Positions 8,268 through 16,625 of a stretch of 64,000 nucleotides of DNA are shown here, in pieces (the first letter of the stretch is position 1; the number at the start of each line of letters is the position of its first letter). Under the pieces are notes generated by a model that was not told the origin of the DNA, searched no databases, and was given only the letters and a program-made list of their open reading frames with translations. The stretch covers positions 1 through 64,000 of the forward strand of contig JAPUDO010000076.1 of assembly GCA_027493055.1 (NCBI GenBank), in the 5' to 3' direction. A program made the translations under genes and the position numbers. This DNA is from Niabella sp. (GTDB taxonomy: Bacteria > Bacteroidota > Bacteroidia > Chitinophagales > Chitinophagaceae).

Positions 8268-9527
8268 ATGAATACCGAAAGCGATTTAACAAAAAGTGCG
8301 CAGCTACGTAAGCATAAAATCATTGCCACCGGCCTGTTTTTGCTGATGGCAGCTATTTATGTGCTTTCGGCATGGCTGTTAAAAAATCACAGTTATACAT
8401 GGCTGGGCTACCTGAAAGCCTTTTCCGAAGCCGCTATGGTGGGTGCGCTGGCGGACTGGTTTGCGGTAACAGCCCTGTTCCACCATCCGCTGGGAATACC
8501 CATACCACATACCAACCTCATCGAAAACAGGAAAAAAAGTATTGGAGATAACCTGGGCGGATTTGTAGTATCTAATTTTTTAAATGCAGCTACCATCAGG
8601 CCTTATATCCGGAAATTAAATATCAGCACCCTGCTTATCCAATGGCTGGGCAGCGAAAAAAATACCGGCATTTTAGTAACTGAAATTTCCCGCATTGCAA
8701 AAGATGTGATCCAGAATGCAGATGATAAGGCTGTTACAGGATTCATCAGCAATAAATCAAAAGAGCTGCTGCAGGAAATAAAGCTCAACGAAGTGCTGGC
8801 TTCGGGACTTGATATTATTATGAAACGTGGTGACCAGGCAAGAATACTGGATTACCTGGTAAATAAACTGCGCAATTATGTTACAGACAATGAAGCAATG
8901 GTGAGAGAAAGGGTTAAAAAAGAAAGCCACTTTCTGATCCCCGGCTTTGTGGACAATATGATCGCTTCAAAAATCACCAATGGTTTAGCAAGGTACCTGC
9001 ATGAGATTGAAACCAATCCCAACCATAAGATAAGGCATGAAGTGAATGAACAATTAACACAATTTATCAATGACGTAAGAACCAGCCCTAAATGGCAGCA
9101 GGAGCTGCAGGAAATAAAGGATATGATCCTGAGCGGCGATAAAATACAACAATATGCTTCCTCCATCTGGAAACATTTGCAGGCAGGTATTATTAACGAC
9201 CTGGAAGCACAGGAATCGGCTATCCAGCTATATCTGAAAAAGACCCTGCTTGAAATGGTGACCAACCTGAAACAGGATGAAGCCATGCAGCATAAGCTGA
9301 ACGCATGGGTACGGCAACAGGCCTATAAGTATATTTTACAGAACACTAAAAAAGCCGGTGAGCTGATCAGCCATACCGTTGGGAACTGGGAAGGAAAAGA
9401 GCTCAGCAACAAGCTGGAGCTGGAAGTAGGCAAAGACCTCCAGTTTATACGTATTAACGGCACGCTGGTAGGCGGGCTGGTAGGCCTGGTTATTTATACC
9501 ATTACAAAACTCATAGAACATCTATAA
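8268..9527 (+). CDS. DUF445 family membrane protein
   Basis: The 419-residue protein matches the DUF445 (YjiN-like) layout. An N-terminal membrane segment (residues 16-37) is followed by the conserved EAAMVGALADWFAVTALFHHPLGIPIPHT stretch (about residues 55-82) and IIENRKKSIGDNLG-like residues, then a long helical region of about 300 residues and a second membrane helix at the C-terminus (INGTLVGGLVGLVIYTI). The family is widespread and envelope-associated, with no assigned biochemical role. It is 9 bp upstream of prmA and probably cotranscribed with it. Confidence 0.9.
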   Translation: MNTESDLTKSAQLRKHKIIATGLFLLMAAIYVLSAWLLKNHSYTWLGYLKAFSEAAMVGALADWFAVTALFHHPLGIPIPHTNLIENRKKSIGDNLGGFVVSNFLNAATIRPYIRKLNISTLLIQWLGSEKNTGILVTEISRIAKDVIQNADDKAVTGFISNKSKELLQEIKLNEVLASGLDIIMKRGDQARILDYLVNKLRNYVTDNEAMVRERVKKESHFLIPGFVDNMIASKITNGLARYLHEIETNPNHKIRHEVNEQLTQFINDVRTSPKWQQELQEIKDMILSGDKIQQYASSIWKHLQAGIINDLEAQESAIQLYLKKTLLEMVTNLKQDEAMQHKLNAWVRQQAYKYILQNTKKAGELISHTVGNWEGKELSNKLELEVGKDLQFIRINGTLVGGLVGLVIYTITKLIEHL

Positions 9528-9536
9528 TAAAAAACA

Positions 9537-10346
9537 ATGTACATAGCAATCATTTTTGAAAATATATCTGAAGAAATAAAAGAGATCCTGCTTGCCACCC
9601 TGCAGGATACTGCCGAAGGATTTGAGGAAAACGACAAGGGGCTTACGGCCATCTTTCTAACAGAAAATTATCAGGAAGGAAAAATAGCCGAAATAGCTGG
9701 CGTTTATAAAGTGCCGTATAAAAAAGAAACAATAGCGTCCCAAAACTGGAATGCGCTTTGGGAATCTAATTTTGACCCTGTAATCATAGATCATTTTGCA
9801 GGTATCCGCGCAGCTTTTCATGAACCGCTGAAAAATGTACAGCACGAAATTATCATCACTCCAAAAATGAGTTTTGGCACAGGGCATCACGCCACTACTT
9901 ATTTGATGATGCAACAGATGGGGAAAACTGATTTTACCCATAAATCCGTTTTTGATTTCGGAACCGGCACCGGTGTGCTGGCCATACTGGCGCAGAAACT
10001 GGGCGCACTGAGTGTTGTGGCTAACGATATAGATGAATGGAGCATTACCAATGCCAGGGAAAACTTTGCTCATAACAATACCCAATCCATACAACTTTTG
10101 CAATCCGGCACAGCGGAAATGGGTAAAAGTTTTGACATTATCCTTGCTAATATCAATCGTAATGTGCTGCTGGGAAATATGCCCGCCCTTTCATCACAGC
10201 TCAAAAAAGGCGGACAGCTGATCCTGAGCGGTATATTGGAAGAAGACCAGGAGGTGATCAGCAGCTATGCTGAAGCATGCCAGCTAAGCCTGCTTGAAAA
10301 AACCACAAGAAATAAATGGATTTGTCTTACTTTTAAAAAGCCATAA
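9537..10346 (+). CDS. prmA: Ribosomal protein L11 methyltransferase
   Basis: The 269-residue protein is the usual length for PrmA. It shows an N-terminal substrate-recognition domain, then KMSFGTGHHATT (residues 111-122), typical of PrmA, and the SAM-binding motif VFDFGTGTGVLAILAQKLGA, with DIILANINRNVL as motif IV (NPPY-like). PrmA trimethylates ribosomal protein L11 in the cytoplasm. It starts 9 bp after the DUF445 gene. Confidence 0.95.
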   Translation: MYIAIIFENISEEIKEILLATLQDTAEGFEENDKGLTAIFLTENYQEGKIAEIAGVYKVPYKKETIASQNWNALWESNFDPVIIDHFAGIRAAFHEPLKNVQHEIIITPKMSFGTGHHATTYLMMQQMGKTDFTHKSVFDFGTGTGVLAILAQKLGALSVVANDIDEWSITNARENFAHNNTQSIQLLQSGTAEMGKSFDIILANINRNVLLGNMPALSSQLKKGGQLILSGILEEDQEVISSYAEACQLSLLEKTTRNKWICLTFKKP

Positions 10347-10389
10347 TATATTAATATTTTAGAAATCAGCGCTCTTAAAATTAATCCCT

Positions 10390-10397
10390 TATATTTG
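10390..10397 (+). promoter_or_regulatory. Candidate -7 box upstream of plsY
   Basis: TATATTTG matches TAnnTTTG and lies 30 bp before the plsY ATG. It is a good candidate promoter in the 81-bp gap after prmA. I see no convincing -33 TTG at the ideal distance. Confidence 0.45.
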
Positions 10398-10427
10398 AAT
10401 TTCTAAATTGCCATATAACAAAAAAGA

Positions 10428-11078
10428 ATGCAGGAAATATTATTAGTTTTATGTGCTTATTGTATTGGTAGTATTCCCACATCTGTGTGGGTAAGCAGAA
10501 GCTTTTTTGGCATTGATATACGTGATTATGGCAGTGGAAACGCCGGCGCTACCAATACTTTCAGGGTTTTAGGTCCCCGCTGGGGTTCTTTCGTAATGAT
10601 CTGCGATGTACTGAAGGGATTTGTTGCCGTTAAGCTGGCGGGTTTACTGCCCGAATTTGACTCTGAAATTGCATTTCTTAATATCCAGCTGATACTTGGA
10701 ATTGCCGCCGTTATAGGCCATATATTCCCGGTTTGGGCCGATTTCAAAGGCGGCAAAGGCGTAGCCACTTTGTTTGGACTTGTAATTGGCATTTCTCCGT
10801 GGACAGCGCTGGCCTGCTCAGGTATTTTCTTAGTAGTGCTGTATTTAACAAGGTTTGTTTCATTAAGCTCCATACTGGCAAGTATTGCCTTCCCTGTATT
10901 TATACTGGTAATTTTTAATGTAGATAATCACTTCTACCGTGTATTTGCCGTTGCTGTAGCTCTTTTGGTAATACTCACCCACCAAAAAAATATTGGCCGC
11001 ATCATACGCGGCGGTGAAAGCAAAGTTCCCATTTTTAAAAAACGGGACCGGAAAAAACAAAAAAACCAGGGACAATAG
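10428..11078 (+). CDS. plsY: Glycerol-3-phosphate acyltransferase PlsY
   Basis: The 216-residue integral membrane protein carries the PlsY signature motifs: YGSGNAGATNTFRVLG near residue 35 (substrate-binding Ser/Asn-rich loop), FKGGKGVATLFG near residue 107 and the C-terminal HQKNIGRIIRGGESK. Several membrane helices alternate with these loops. PlsY transfers acyl from acyl-phosphate to glycerol-3-phosphate, the first step of phospholipid synthesis. The basic tail (KKRDRKKQKNQGQ) is a common feature. Confidence 0.96.
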   Translation: MQEILLVLCAYCIGSIPTSVWVSRSFFGIDIRDYGSGNAGATNTFRVLGPRWGSFVMICDVLKGFVAVKLAGLLPEFDSEIAFLNIQLILGIAAVIGHIFPVWADFKGGKGVATLFGLVIGISPWTALACSGIFLVVLYLTRFVSLSSILASIAFPVFILVIFNVDNHFYRVFAVAVALLVILTHQKNIGRIIRGGESKVPIFKKRDRKKQKNQGQ

Positions 11079-11217
11079 TCTTTTTCCATAAAAAGGATAC
11101 ATTTTCAAGGGTTGTTATATTGTTGCTCCGTGAAATTTATTATTATTTTTAGCGTAAGCAACTTCTCAGGAAAATCTTTCATCCATCTTTTTGCGGAATT
11201 ATGAATAAAAAGCCTGC

Positions 11218-11247
11218 TTGCAATCAGGCAGGTTTCCTGTAAGTTTG
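11218..11247 (+). promoter_or_regulatory. Promoter of the M48 protease gene
   Basis: TTG at 11218-11220 and TAAGTTTG at 11240-11247 are separated by 19 bp, matching the Bacteroidota -33/-7 layout. The -7 box ends 53 bp before the ATG at 11301. Confidence 0.65.
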
Positions 11248-11300
11248 GTATAATGATTGCGATGATACCATTTAAGTTTAAAATCAAACGCCAAAACATT

Positions 11301-12116
11301 ATGATTAAAAAATTAGTAAGCCTTATTGCTGTAGCAATAATTGCTGTATCCTGCTCCACCAATGCCGTAACGGGCAGGAGCCAGTTTAAATTATTGCCCG
11401 AATCACAGCTTCAGCAAATGGCGGTAACAGAATACCAGTCTTTTTTATCCGGTAATAAAGTAGTGGCAGCAAACGCCAATAATAAGGATGCAGAAATGGT
11501 GAACCGTGTAGGGCAAAGAATAGTGGCTGCCGTTACCCGGTTTTTTAACCAGAATAATATGAGCCAGGACCTGGAAGGCTACCAATGGGAAACCAAGCTG
11601 GTACAAAGCAATGAAGCAAACGCCTGGTGTATGCCCGGAGGTAAAATTGTAGTTTATACCGGGCTGTTACCTATTACCCAAAATGAAGCCGCCCTGGCAA
11701 ATGTTATGGGCCATGAGGTTTCTCACGCTTTATTTGGCCATACCAATGAAAGAATGAGCCAAACTATTGCAGCTCAATACGGAGGAAGCATATTAGATGC
11801 GTTTATGGCTAATAAAAGCTCACCTGTTATGCGTAATATTTTTGGAGCAGCAGTAGGTGTAGGTTCTCAGGTGGGCATCCTGGCTTTTGGCAGAAAACAG
11901 GAACTGGAAGCCGACCGTTATGGGATGATATGGGCTGCTATGGCAGGATATAACCCGCAGGAAGCCATAGGTTTATGGCAAAGAATGCAGGCTCAGGCCG
12001 GAAGTGGCGGAACGCCGGAGTTTTTAAGCACCCACCCAGGGCCGGAAAGAAGGATTGAGCAGCTTCAAAAATATCTGCCGGAAGCTTTAAAATATTATCA
12101 ACCTATTGGGAAATAA
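11301..12116 (+). CDS. M48 family metallopeptidase lipoprotein
   Basis: I start at the ATG at 11301 (271 residues), because this gives a compact lipoprotein signal MIKKLVSLIAVAIIAVSC; an upstream in-frame ATG at 11253 overlaps the promoter region. The zinc site is GHEVSHALFGH (HExxH) near residue 137 and the third ligand lies in RKQELEADRYG. The protein also has NEANAWCMPGGKIVVYTGL and STHPGPERRIEQL, typical of LoiP/YcaL-type periplasmic M48 proteases that degrade damaged envelope proteins. A strong terminator follows. Confidence 0.92.
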   Translation: MIKKLVSLIAVAIIAVSCSTNAVTGRSQFKLLPESQLQQMAVTEYQSFLSGNKVVAANANNKDAEMVNRVGQRIVAAVTRFFNQNNMSQDLEGYQWETKLVQSNEANAWCMPGGKIVVYTGLLPITQNEAALANVMGHEVSHALFGHTNERMSQTIAAQYGGSILDAFMANKSSPVMRNIFGAAVGVGSQVGILAFGRKQELEADRYGMIWAAMAGYNPQEAIGLWQRMQAQAGSGGTPEFLSTHPGPERRIEQLQKYLPEALKYYQPIGK

Positions 12117-12140
12117 ATATATATAATATATAAATAATTT

Positions 12141-12176
12141 AAAAAGCGTTGATATATAGAAATCAACGCTTTTTTT
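12141..12176 (+). terminator. Terminator after M48 gene
   Basis: A hairpin with arms AAAAAGCGTTGAT and ATCAACGCTTTTT plus a T-run lies 25 bp after the M48 stop codon. It is a clear intrinsic terminator. Confidence 0.9.
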
Positions 12177-12209
12177 GTTAAATATAAAAAACCGTATAGC
12201 TTTTTGGGT

Positions 12210-12217
12210 TACCTTTG
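12210..12217 (+). promoter_or_regulatory. Candidate -7 box for 12294 gene
   Basis: TACCTTTG matches TAnnTTTG, 77 bp upstream of the ATG at 12294. No well-spaced TTG is obvious. Confidence 0.4.
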
Positions 12218-12293
12218 CAAAACCTTTTCGAGCTTGTAAATATTAACCAGGCAGTAACATATCTGGTATTTTTTAATAAATCCCACAAGTTGT

Positions 12294-12734
12294 ATGATTC
12301 AATCAGTTTTTGAGAAACTACAGTACGCAGAGGAAAAGAATCTTTTAATTCAGGGTTTACCATCATCAATTGAAAAGCAATTCAGCAAATTATCATTCGC
12401 AAAAAACATGACGCCATTATTAAGATCAAGGAAACTTGACTTTGCCCTGGTATTTGCCGTAAATGAAAACCAGCTGAACGGTATTTTAAATGATGTAATG
12501 CCTTCATTGAAAGAAAACACTAAATTTTGGGTTGCGTACCCCAAAACTACTTCCAAAATAGTAACTGATCTTAATCGTGAGCGGAGCTGGAACAGGTTGA
12601 CCAAGGATGGATATTCTGGTATTGATAATGTTGAATTAGATCATGTGTGGACAGCCACGAGGTTTGAAAGGTGCAAGACAGAAAGAAGCGCTGCGCCTCC
12701 TACAGAAAGAAAAAGAGCGGCTCAACTCGCGTAA
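12294..12734 (+). CDS. Conserved hypothetical protein, DUF3052-like
   Basis: The 146-residue cytoplasmic protein contains LLRSRKLDFALVFAVN in the middle, KFWVAYPKTTSK after it and YSGIDNVELDHVWTATRFER near the end. This order (a strand with Asp, a WVAYPK strand and a DxxWSAxRFR-like end) resembles the small DUF3052 family of unknown function, and I think it is related. The charged last 20 residues (KTERSAAPPTERKRAAQLA) look like an extension. It sits between two hairpin terminators, so it is probably monocistronic. Confidence 0.55.
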   Translation: MIQSVFEKLQYAEEKNLLIQGLPSSIEKQFSKLSFAKNMTPLLRSRKLDFALVFAVNENQLNGILNDVMPSLKENTKFWVAYPKTTSKIVTDLNRERSWNRLTKDGYSGIDNVELDHVWTATRFERCKTERSAAPPTERKRAAQLA

Positions 12735-12761
12735 TTTTTTTACCAAGTGCATTAAGTATAG

Positions 12762-12787
12762 AATCCCTGCTAAAGCAGGGATTTTTA
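12762..12787 (+). terminator. Terminator after 12294 gene
   Basis: Arms AATCCCTGC and GCAGGGATT around a TAAA loop, followed by TTT, lie 27 bp after the stop codon. Confidence 0.9.
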
Positions 12788-12835
12788 TTTACGGCATAGT
12801 TATTGCAAATCCTGAATAAGTTTAAAACCGTAATT

Positions 12836-13411
12836 ATGAAAAAAATATTGTTATTAGCAACGGCATTTTGCCTGACAGGAACTGTTTTGAAAGCACAAAC
12901 ACAGAAAGGCTATTATCTTATAGGAGGTAATATTGCAAGCATGGGTGGAAATACCAATGAGAAAAGCTTTAACCTTAAAATAGAGCCCAAAGCCGCCTGG
13001 TTTGTACAGGATGACCTGGCAATTGGCGGACAGGTTAGCTTAGGATTGGATGCAGGGCGTGGACGCGGCCCGGCCTTCAACTATTTTATAGGTCCTATGG
13101 CCCGTTATTATTTTGGAGATCAGCAGGTAAACACACCCAGGCAAACACGCCTTTTTGGTGAAGTGAACGCGGGTTTAGGCGGCACCAATGGTGGCGGAAA
13201 CTCTACCAATGGATTTGAGGCAGGTATAGGGCCAGGACTTGCATTTTTTGTTAATGAAAATATAGCGCTTGAATTATTGGCGAAGGCCAATATTACTACC
13301 GGTGCGGGAAATAATGGTGTAGCATTTAAACCTAACCTTGGTTTGGGATTTCAGATCTATTTGCCTACTTCTAAGCTGCAGTCACTCAGGGACGATATGC
13401 GAAAAAAATAA
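12836..13411 (+). CDS. Small outer-membrane beta-barrel protein
   Basis: The ATG at 12836 gives a 191-residue protein with a clean signal peptide (MKKILLLATAFCLTGTVLKAQ). The rest is Gly- and aromatic-rich with alternating hydrophobic residues, as in eight-stranded OmpA/OmpW-type barrels: GYYLIGGNI, DLAIGGQVSLGLD, YFIGPMARYYF, LFGEVNAGLGG, GIGPGLAFFVNENIALEL and a terminal LGLGFQIYL strand. The function is unknown. It is isolated between terminators. Confidence 0.75.
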   Translation: MKKILLLATAFCLTGTVLKAQTQKGYYLIGGNIASMGGNTNEKSFNLKIEPKAAWFVQDDLAIGGQVSLGLDAGRGRGPAFNYFIGPMARYYFGDQQVNTPRQTRLFGEVNAGLGGTNGGGNSTNGFEAGIGPGLAFFVNENIALELLAKANITTGAGNNGVAFKPNLGLGFQIYLPTSKLQSLRDDMRKK

Positions 13412-13445
13412 AAACCTAAGGATTTTATCCTATGTTAATACTTAA

Positions 13446-13469
13446 AAAGCCGGTTTGTTAACCGGCTTT
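13446..13469. terminator. Bidirectional terminator
   Basis: A perfect 10-bp hairpin, AAAGCCGGTT-tgtt-AACCGGCTTT, lies between the convergent barrel gene (+) and the UbiD-like gene (-) and can serve both. Confidence 0.85.
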
Positions 13470-13476
13470 ACTCATT

Positions 13477-15438
13477 TTATGAGGGATCGGCTACGGCCTT
13501 TTCCCCGTACATCTGGCTTTTATACTTCAGGGAGGGTGATGGGATCAGTTTGCCAATACCCAGTTCTTTCCATTTTGCATCAACAGCAGCTATGGTTTCA
13601 TCATCCGCCACAATAATATTGGGCCAGTCCCTCTCAAACCCATCCAGCTCTTTTGTTTTAATAGTGCCGTCTAATCCAAGTATTGCGGTGTATTTACCGT
13701 TTTCATCCGCCTGCCTGTGCATAAAATGATCACGCCTGGGATCAAGATTATTACAGAAACGCCATAAAGCCGTTGGCAAATCCTGCGCATTTACGGTGTG
13801 TTCTATATAAAGAATCATTTTTACGCCTCTCAGCGCCGGTAACTGGCTTATGGCATCGTGCAATTCTTTTACATGCCCCTGCCTGCTTTTTTGAACAGAG
13901 ACTACAACACAGGGAATATGATGCTCCAGCAAGGATGTATTCAGAAAACTAATCTCGGGGAAATGCTGTAATGCCTGGTTTACATCCAAACTTTCAGGAA
14001 CCGGATAGCAGGCATATAGATTATCTGCTTCTTCATCATACTTAACAGTACCGTCTATGCAAAGTTTTCCGCCAAAGCCCATTTTACTGCAACTATGATC
14101 AAGAACATCCATTGGTCCCTGAGAAAAATAAACATCGGTAGCAGGATTGAGGTTCCTGAATACTTCTTTGGCCAGTTCTTTATAATTGGTAATAGCAAAA
14201 CTTGTTTGTGAAGCCAGTACCAATATCTTGTTAAACATCATTTGCCCCGCGCCCCACATGGCATTCATTACTTTTTGCCCCTGCCCGGCATATTCTTTAT
14301 TTATCTGGGTGATCACAAGGTTATGGGCCACACCTTCCACCGGCATATCCATATCTATAATTTCAGGCACCATGGTCATTTTAATAGGCGCTAAAAATAT
14401 TCTTTCGGAAGCCTTAATCAGCCAGGCATCTTCCTGCGGCGGTATGCCCACTATAGTTGCGGGATATACAGCATTCTTTTTATGGGTAATGGCTGTTATA
14501 TGAAATTTAGGATACCAATCCGGCAGGGAATAATAGCCGGTATGGTCACCAAACGGACCCTCCCAAAGCAGTTCATCATTGGGATCAACATATCCTTCAA
14601 TCACAAAATCCGCATCGGCCGGCACTTCTATTTCAGGTTGTGTGATACATTTCACCAGCTCTACCTTTTTTTTGCGGAGGAAACCGGCCAGCATGTATTC
14701 ATCCACATTTTCGGGCAATGGCGCGGTGGCTGAATAAGCATAAGCAGGATCGCCACCAAGCGCTACTGCAACAGGCATTTTCACTCCCAGTTTTTTATAC
14801 TCATTGAAATGTTTGGCAGATACTTTATGCTTATGCCAGTGCATAGCAGTGAGCTGCGGGCCAAAAATCTGCATCCTGTACATCCCCACATTGCGTATGC
14901 CGGTATTGGGCTCCTTGGTGTGGATTACGGGGAGCGTTACAAAAGGACCTCCATCCTGGGGCCAGCAGGTAATGACGGGTAACTTTCCCATATCAGGCAG
15001 TCCTCCCCAGGGCTCTCCTGTTGGCAAAGGCTTCTCTGTAAGGATCACCTGCTGACATTCGCCCCTGCCTTTTTTTACTTTGGGCATCCATGACGCAAAC
15101 TCACCCAGCTTCGGAAGTAATTTTAATTTATCCAGGATATTTTCTTTGGGAGCCGACAGCAGTTTGAAAAGGTCCTCAATATCTTTGGCTACATCATTCA
15201 GTTCTTTTACGCCTAAAGCCATGCACATACGTTTCTCACTTCCATAGGCATTCATTAATACCGGAAATTCGGAGCCAGTATTTTCAAATAACAAGGCCTT
15301 GCCCCCACCAGGCTCCTTGCTCATACGGTCAGTAATTTCAGCTATTTCAAGATGCGGATTTACATAAGCTTTAATGCGAAGCAGCTCTCCTTCCCTTTCT
15401 AATGCTTTTATAAATTCCTGCTGATTTTTATACGCCAT
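13477..15438 (-). CDS. UbiD family decarboxylase
   Basis: The 653-residue protein is a member of the UbiD family of prenylated-FMN-dependent decarboxylases. Recognisable segments are GGGKALLFEN near residue 45, RNVGMYRMQIFGPQLTAMHWHKHK near 180, GDPAYAYSATAPLPENVDEY, WEGPFGDHTGYYS and AYPATIVGIPPQEDAWL with the conserved acidic/Arg residues. In this phylum such enzymes are linked to quinone or aromatic-acid metabolism, and a role in menaquinone synthesis is plausible. It is longer than E. coli UbiD (about 500 residues), the extra length being in the C-terminal half. The UbiX flavin prenyltransferase is not in the window. Confidence 0.9.
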   Translation of the reverse strand: MAYKNQQEFIKALEREGELLRIKAYVNPHLEIAEITDRMSKEPGGGKALLFENTGSEFPVLMNAYGSEKRMCMALGVKELNDVAKDIEDLFKLLSAPKENILDKLKLLPKLGEFASWMPKVKKGRGECQQVILTEKPLPTGEPWGGLPDMGKLPVITCWPQDGGPFVTLPVIHTKEPNTGIRNVGMYRMQIFGPQLTAMHWHKHKVSAKHFNEYKKLGVKMPVAVALGGDPAYAYSATAPLPENVDEYMLAGFLRKKKVELVKCITQPEIEVPADADFVIEGYVDPNDELLWEGPFGDHTGYYSLPDWYPKFHITAITHKKNAVYPATIVGIPPQEDAWLIKASERIFLAPIKMTMVPEIIDMDMPVEGVAHNLVITQINKEYAGQGQKVMNAMWGAGQMMFNKILVLASQTSFAITNYKELAKEVFRNLNPATDVYFSQGPMDVLDHSCSKMGFGGKLCIDGTVKYDEEADNLYACYPVPESLDVNQALQHFPEISFLNTSLLEHHIPCVVVSVQKSRQGHVKELHDAISQLPALRGVKMILYIEHTVNAQDLPTALWRFCNNLDPRRDHFMHRQADENGKYTAILGLDGTIKTKELDGFERDWPNIIVADDETIAAVDAKWKELGIGKLIPSPSLKYKSQMYGEKAVADPS

Positions 15439-15531
15439 TGTAAAATATAGTTTAATGCAGAATAAACATCAAACATACAACAAACAATGGACTTAGGTTG
15501 TTTTTAAAACAGGGTTTCAGACGCAAAAAAG

Positions 15532-16296
15532 TTATTTTACAGTGCACTCAAGATTTACAGTAATGCTTGCTGTTTTATTTTTGGAAGAGGTATTGAAAGC
15601 CCCTCCATAACTATAATCTTCATTACTGTTCTGACCAGTAATCTGAAAGATACCCATATTAGCCTTGCTTACACCAATGATGCTGCCCCCGGTTTTTTTT
15701 GCAATAATATCGGCGCGTTTACGTGCATCTTCTGCAGCCTTATCCAGCAGGTCCAGCTTAAGATCAGCCAGTTTGGTATAAAAATACAACGGCTCGGGAG
15801 AGTTCAGCTCTATACCTGTTTCAATAAGTCCGGTTATTTCGCGGGAAAGCCCTTCTACTTTAGGAATATCCTTCGATTCTACTTTAATGTTTTGTGTAAG
15901 GTTGTAGCCGGTAAATTCAGAACCGGTAAAACGGCCTTCCGCATTATACTTGGTATCAAATTGCTTGTCAATTTTTACAGATGAGAATATCATTTCTTCG
16001 GGTTTTACACCTTTGCCTACCAGGTAGTTTTTAACGTTATTCTCATCCGCCTTAATAAGGGCATACGCTGCCTTTAAATCAAATGCTTTACGGCTATAGC
16101 TGCCATTCCACACAATCAGATCACTGACAAAGTCTTTGCCTGCACTGCCTGTAACCCGTATGGTTTCCTGCTTCCTGAATTTATATTTATAGGCTCCGGC
16201 AATAACAGCAGCGCCTATTACCAGCGCGATGGCTATTAACGCCATGCCTAAAAGATTAAAGCTTTGAAAACGATTTCTAACTACAGGCTGTTCCAT
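15532..16296 (-). CDS. SIMPL (DUF541) domain protein
   Basis: The 254-residue protein has a short cytoplasmic N-terminus, one membrane anchor (LLGMALIAIALVIGAAVIAGAYKY, residues 15-38) and an extracytoplasmic SIMPL/DUF541 domain. Typical segments are TIRVTGSAGKDFVSDLIVW, FDLKAAYALIKADENNVKNYL and AAEDARKRADIIAKKTGG near the end. Proteins of this family bind or protect in the periplasm, often under oxidative stress; the exact role is unknown. The gene stands alone. Confidence 0.87.
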   Translation of the reverse strand: MEQPVVRNRFQSFNLLGMALIAIALVIGAAVIAGAYKYKFRKQETIRVTGSAGKDFVSDLIVWNGSYSRKAFDLKAAYALIKADENNVKNYLVGKGVKPEEMIFSSVKIDKQFDTKYNAEGRFTGSEFTGYNLTQNIKVESKDIPKVEGLSREITGLIETGIELNSPEPLYFYTKLADLKLDLLDKAAEDARKRADIIAKKTGGSIIGVSKANMGIFQITGQNSNEDYSYGGAFNTSSKNKTASITVNLECTVK

Positions 16297-16625
16297 AAAG
16301 CGTACGATTTTATTTCTATTGTAAAGTACAATAAAATGGATGACCTTGTAGCTCTTTTCTCTTAAAATTTTTAAAATGTTGAGAAACCGGGAACCAGGCC
16401 AATGAGCTGAAACCTATAGCAAGCTGCACAACATTGTATTTTTATATTGCCACAGGCAGAATAAAATTGCGAAGCGAGATGCTTCGCACAGCGTACAATA
16501 AAGCAATGCGCAGCGAGGACGCCACATATAACAAATAAAATAGCTGTACGAGTCGGGGGAGCCTCGTACAGCAAGTCTATATATTAATATCTAATATCAA
16601 TAGTCAGCAGGGCAGCCTCCCCTCT
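16297..16625. other. Noncoding gap with two inverted repeats
   Basis: This 329-bp gap shows no convincing gene. It holds two perfect inverted repeats: TGCGAAGC-gagat-GCTTCGCA (16468-16488) and GCTGTACGAG-10 bp-CTCGTACAGC (16543-16572). Neither is followed by a long T-run, so they look more like dispersed repeat or structured RNA elements than terminators. The upstream region of the SIMPL gene and the end of the oxidoreductase gene border it. Confidence 0.6.
16543..16572. repeat. 10-bp perfect inverted repeat
   Basis: GCTGTACGAG and CTCGTACAGC flank a 10-bp G-rich loop, 54 bp downstream of the oxidoreductase stop codon on the minus strand. It could form a stable mRNA 3' hairpin. Confidence 0.7.
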
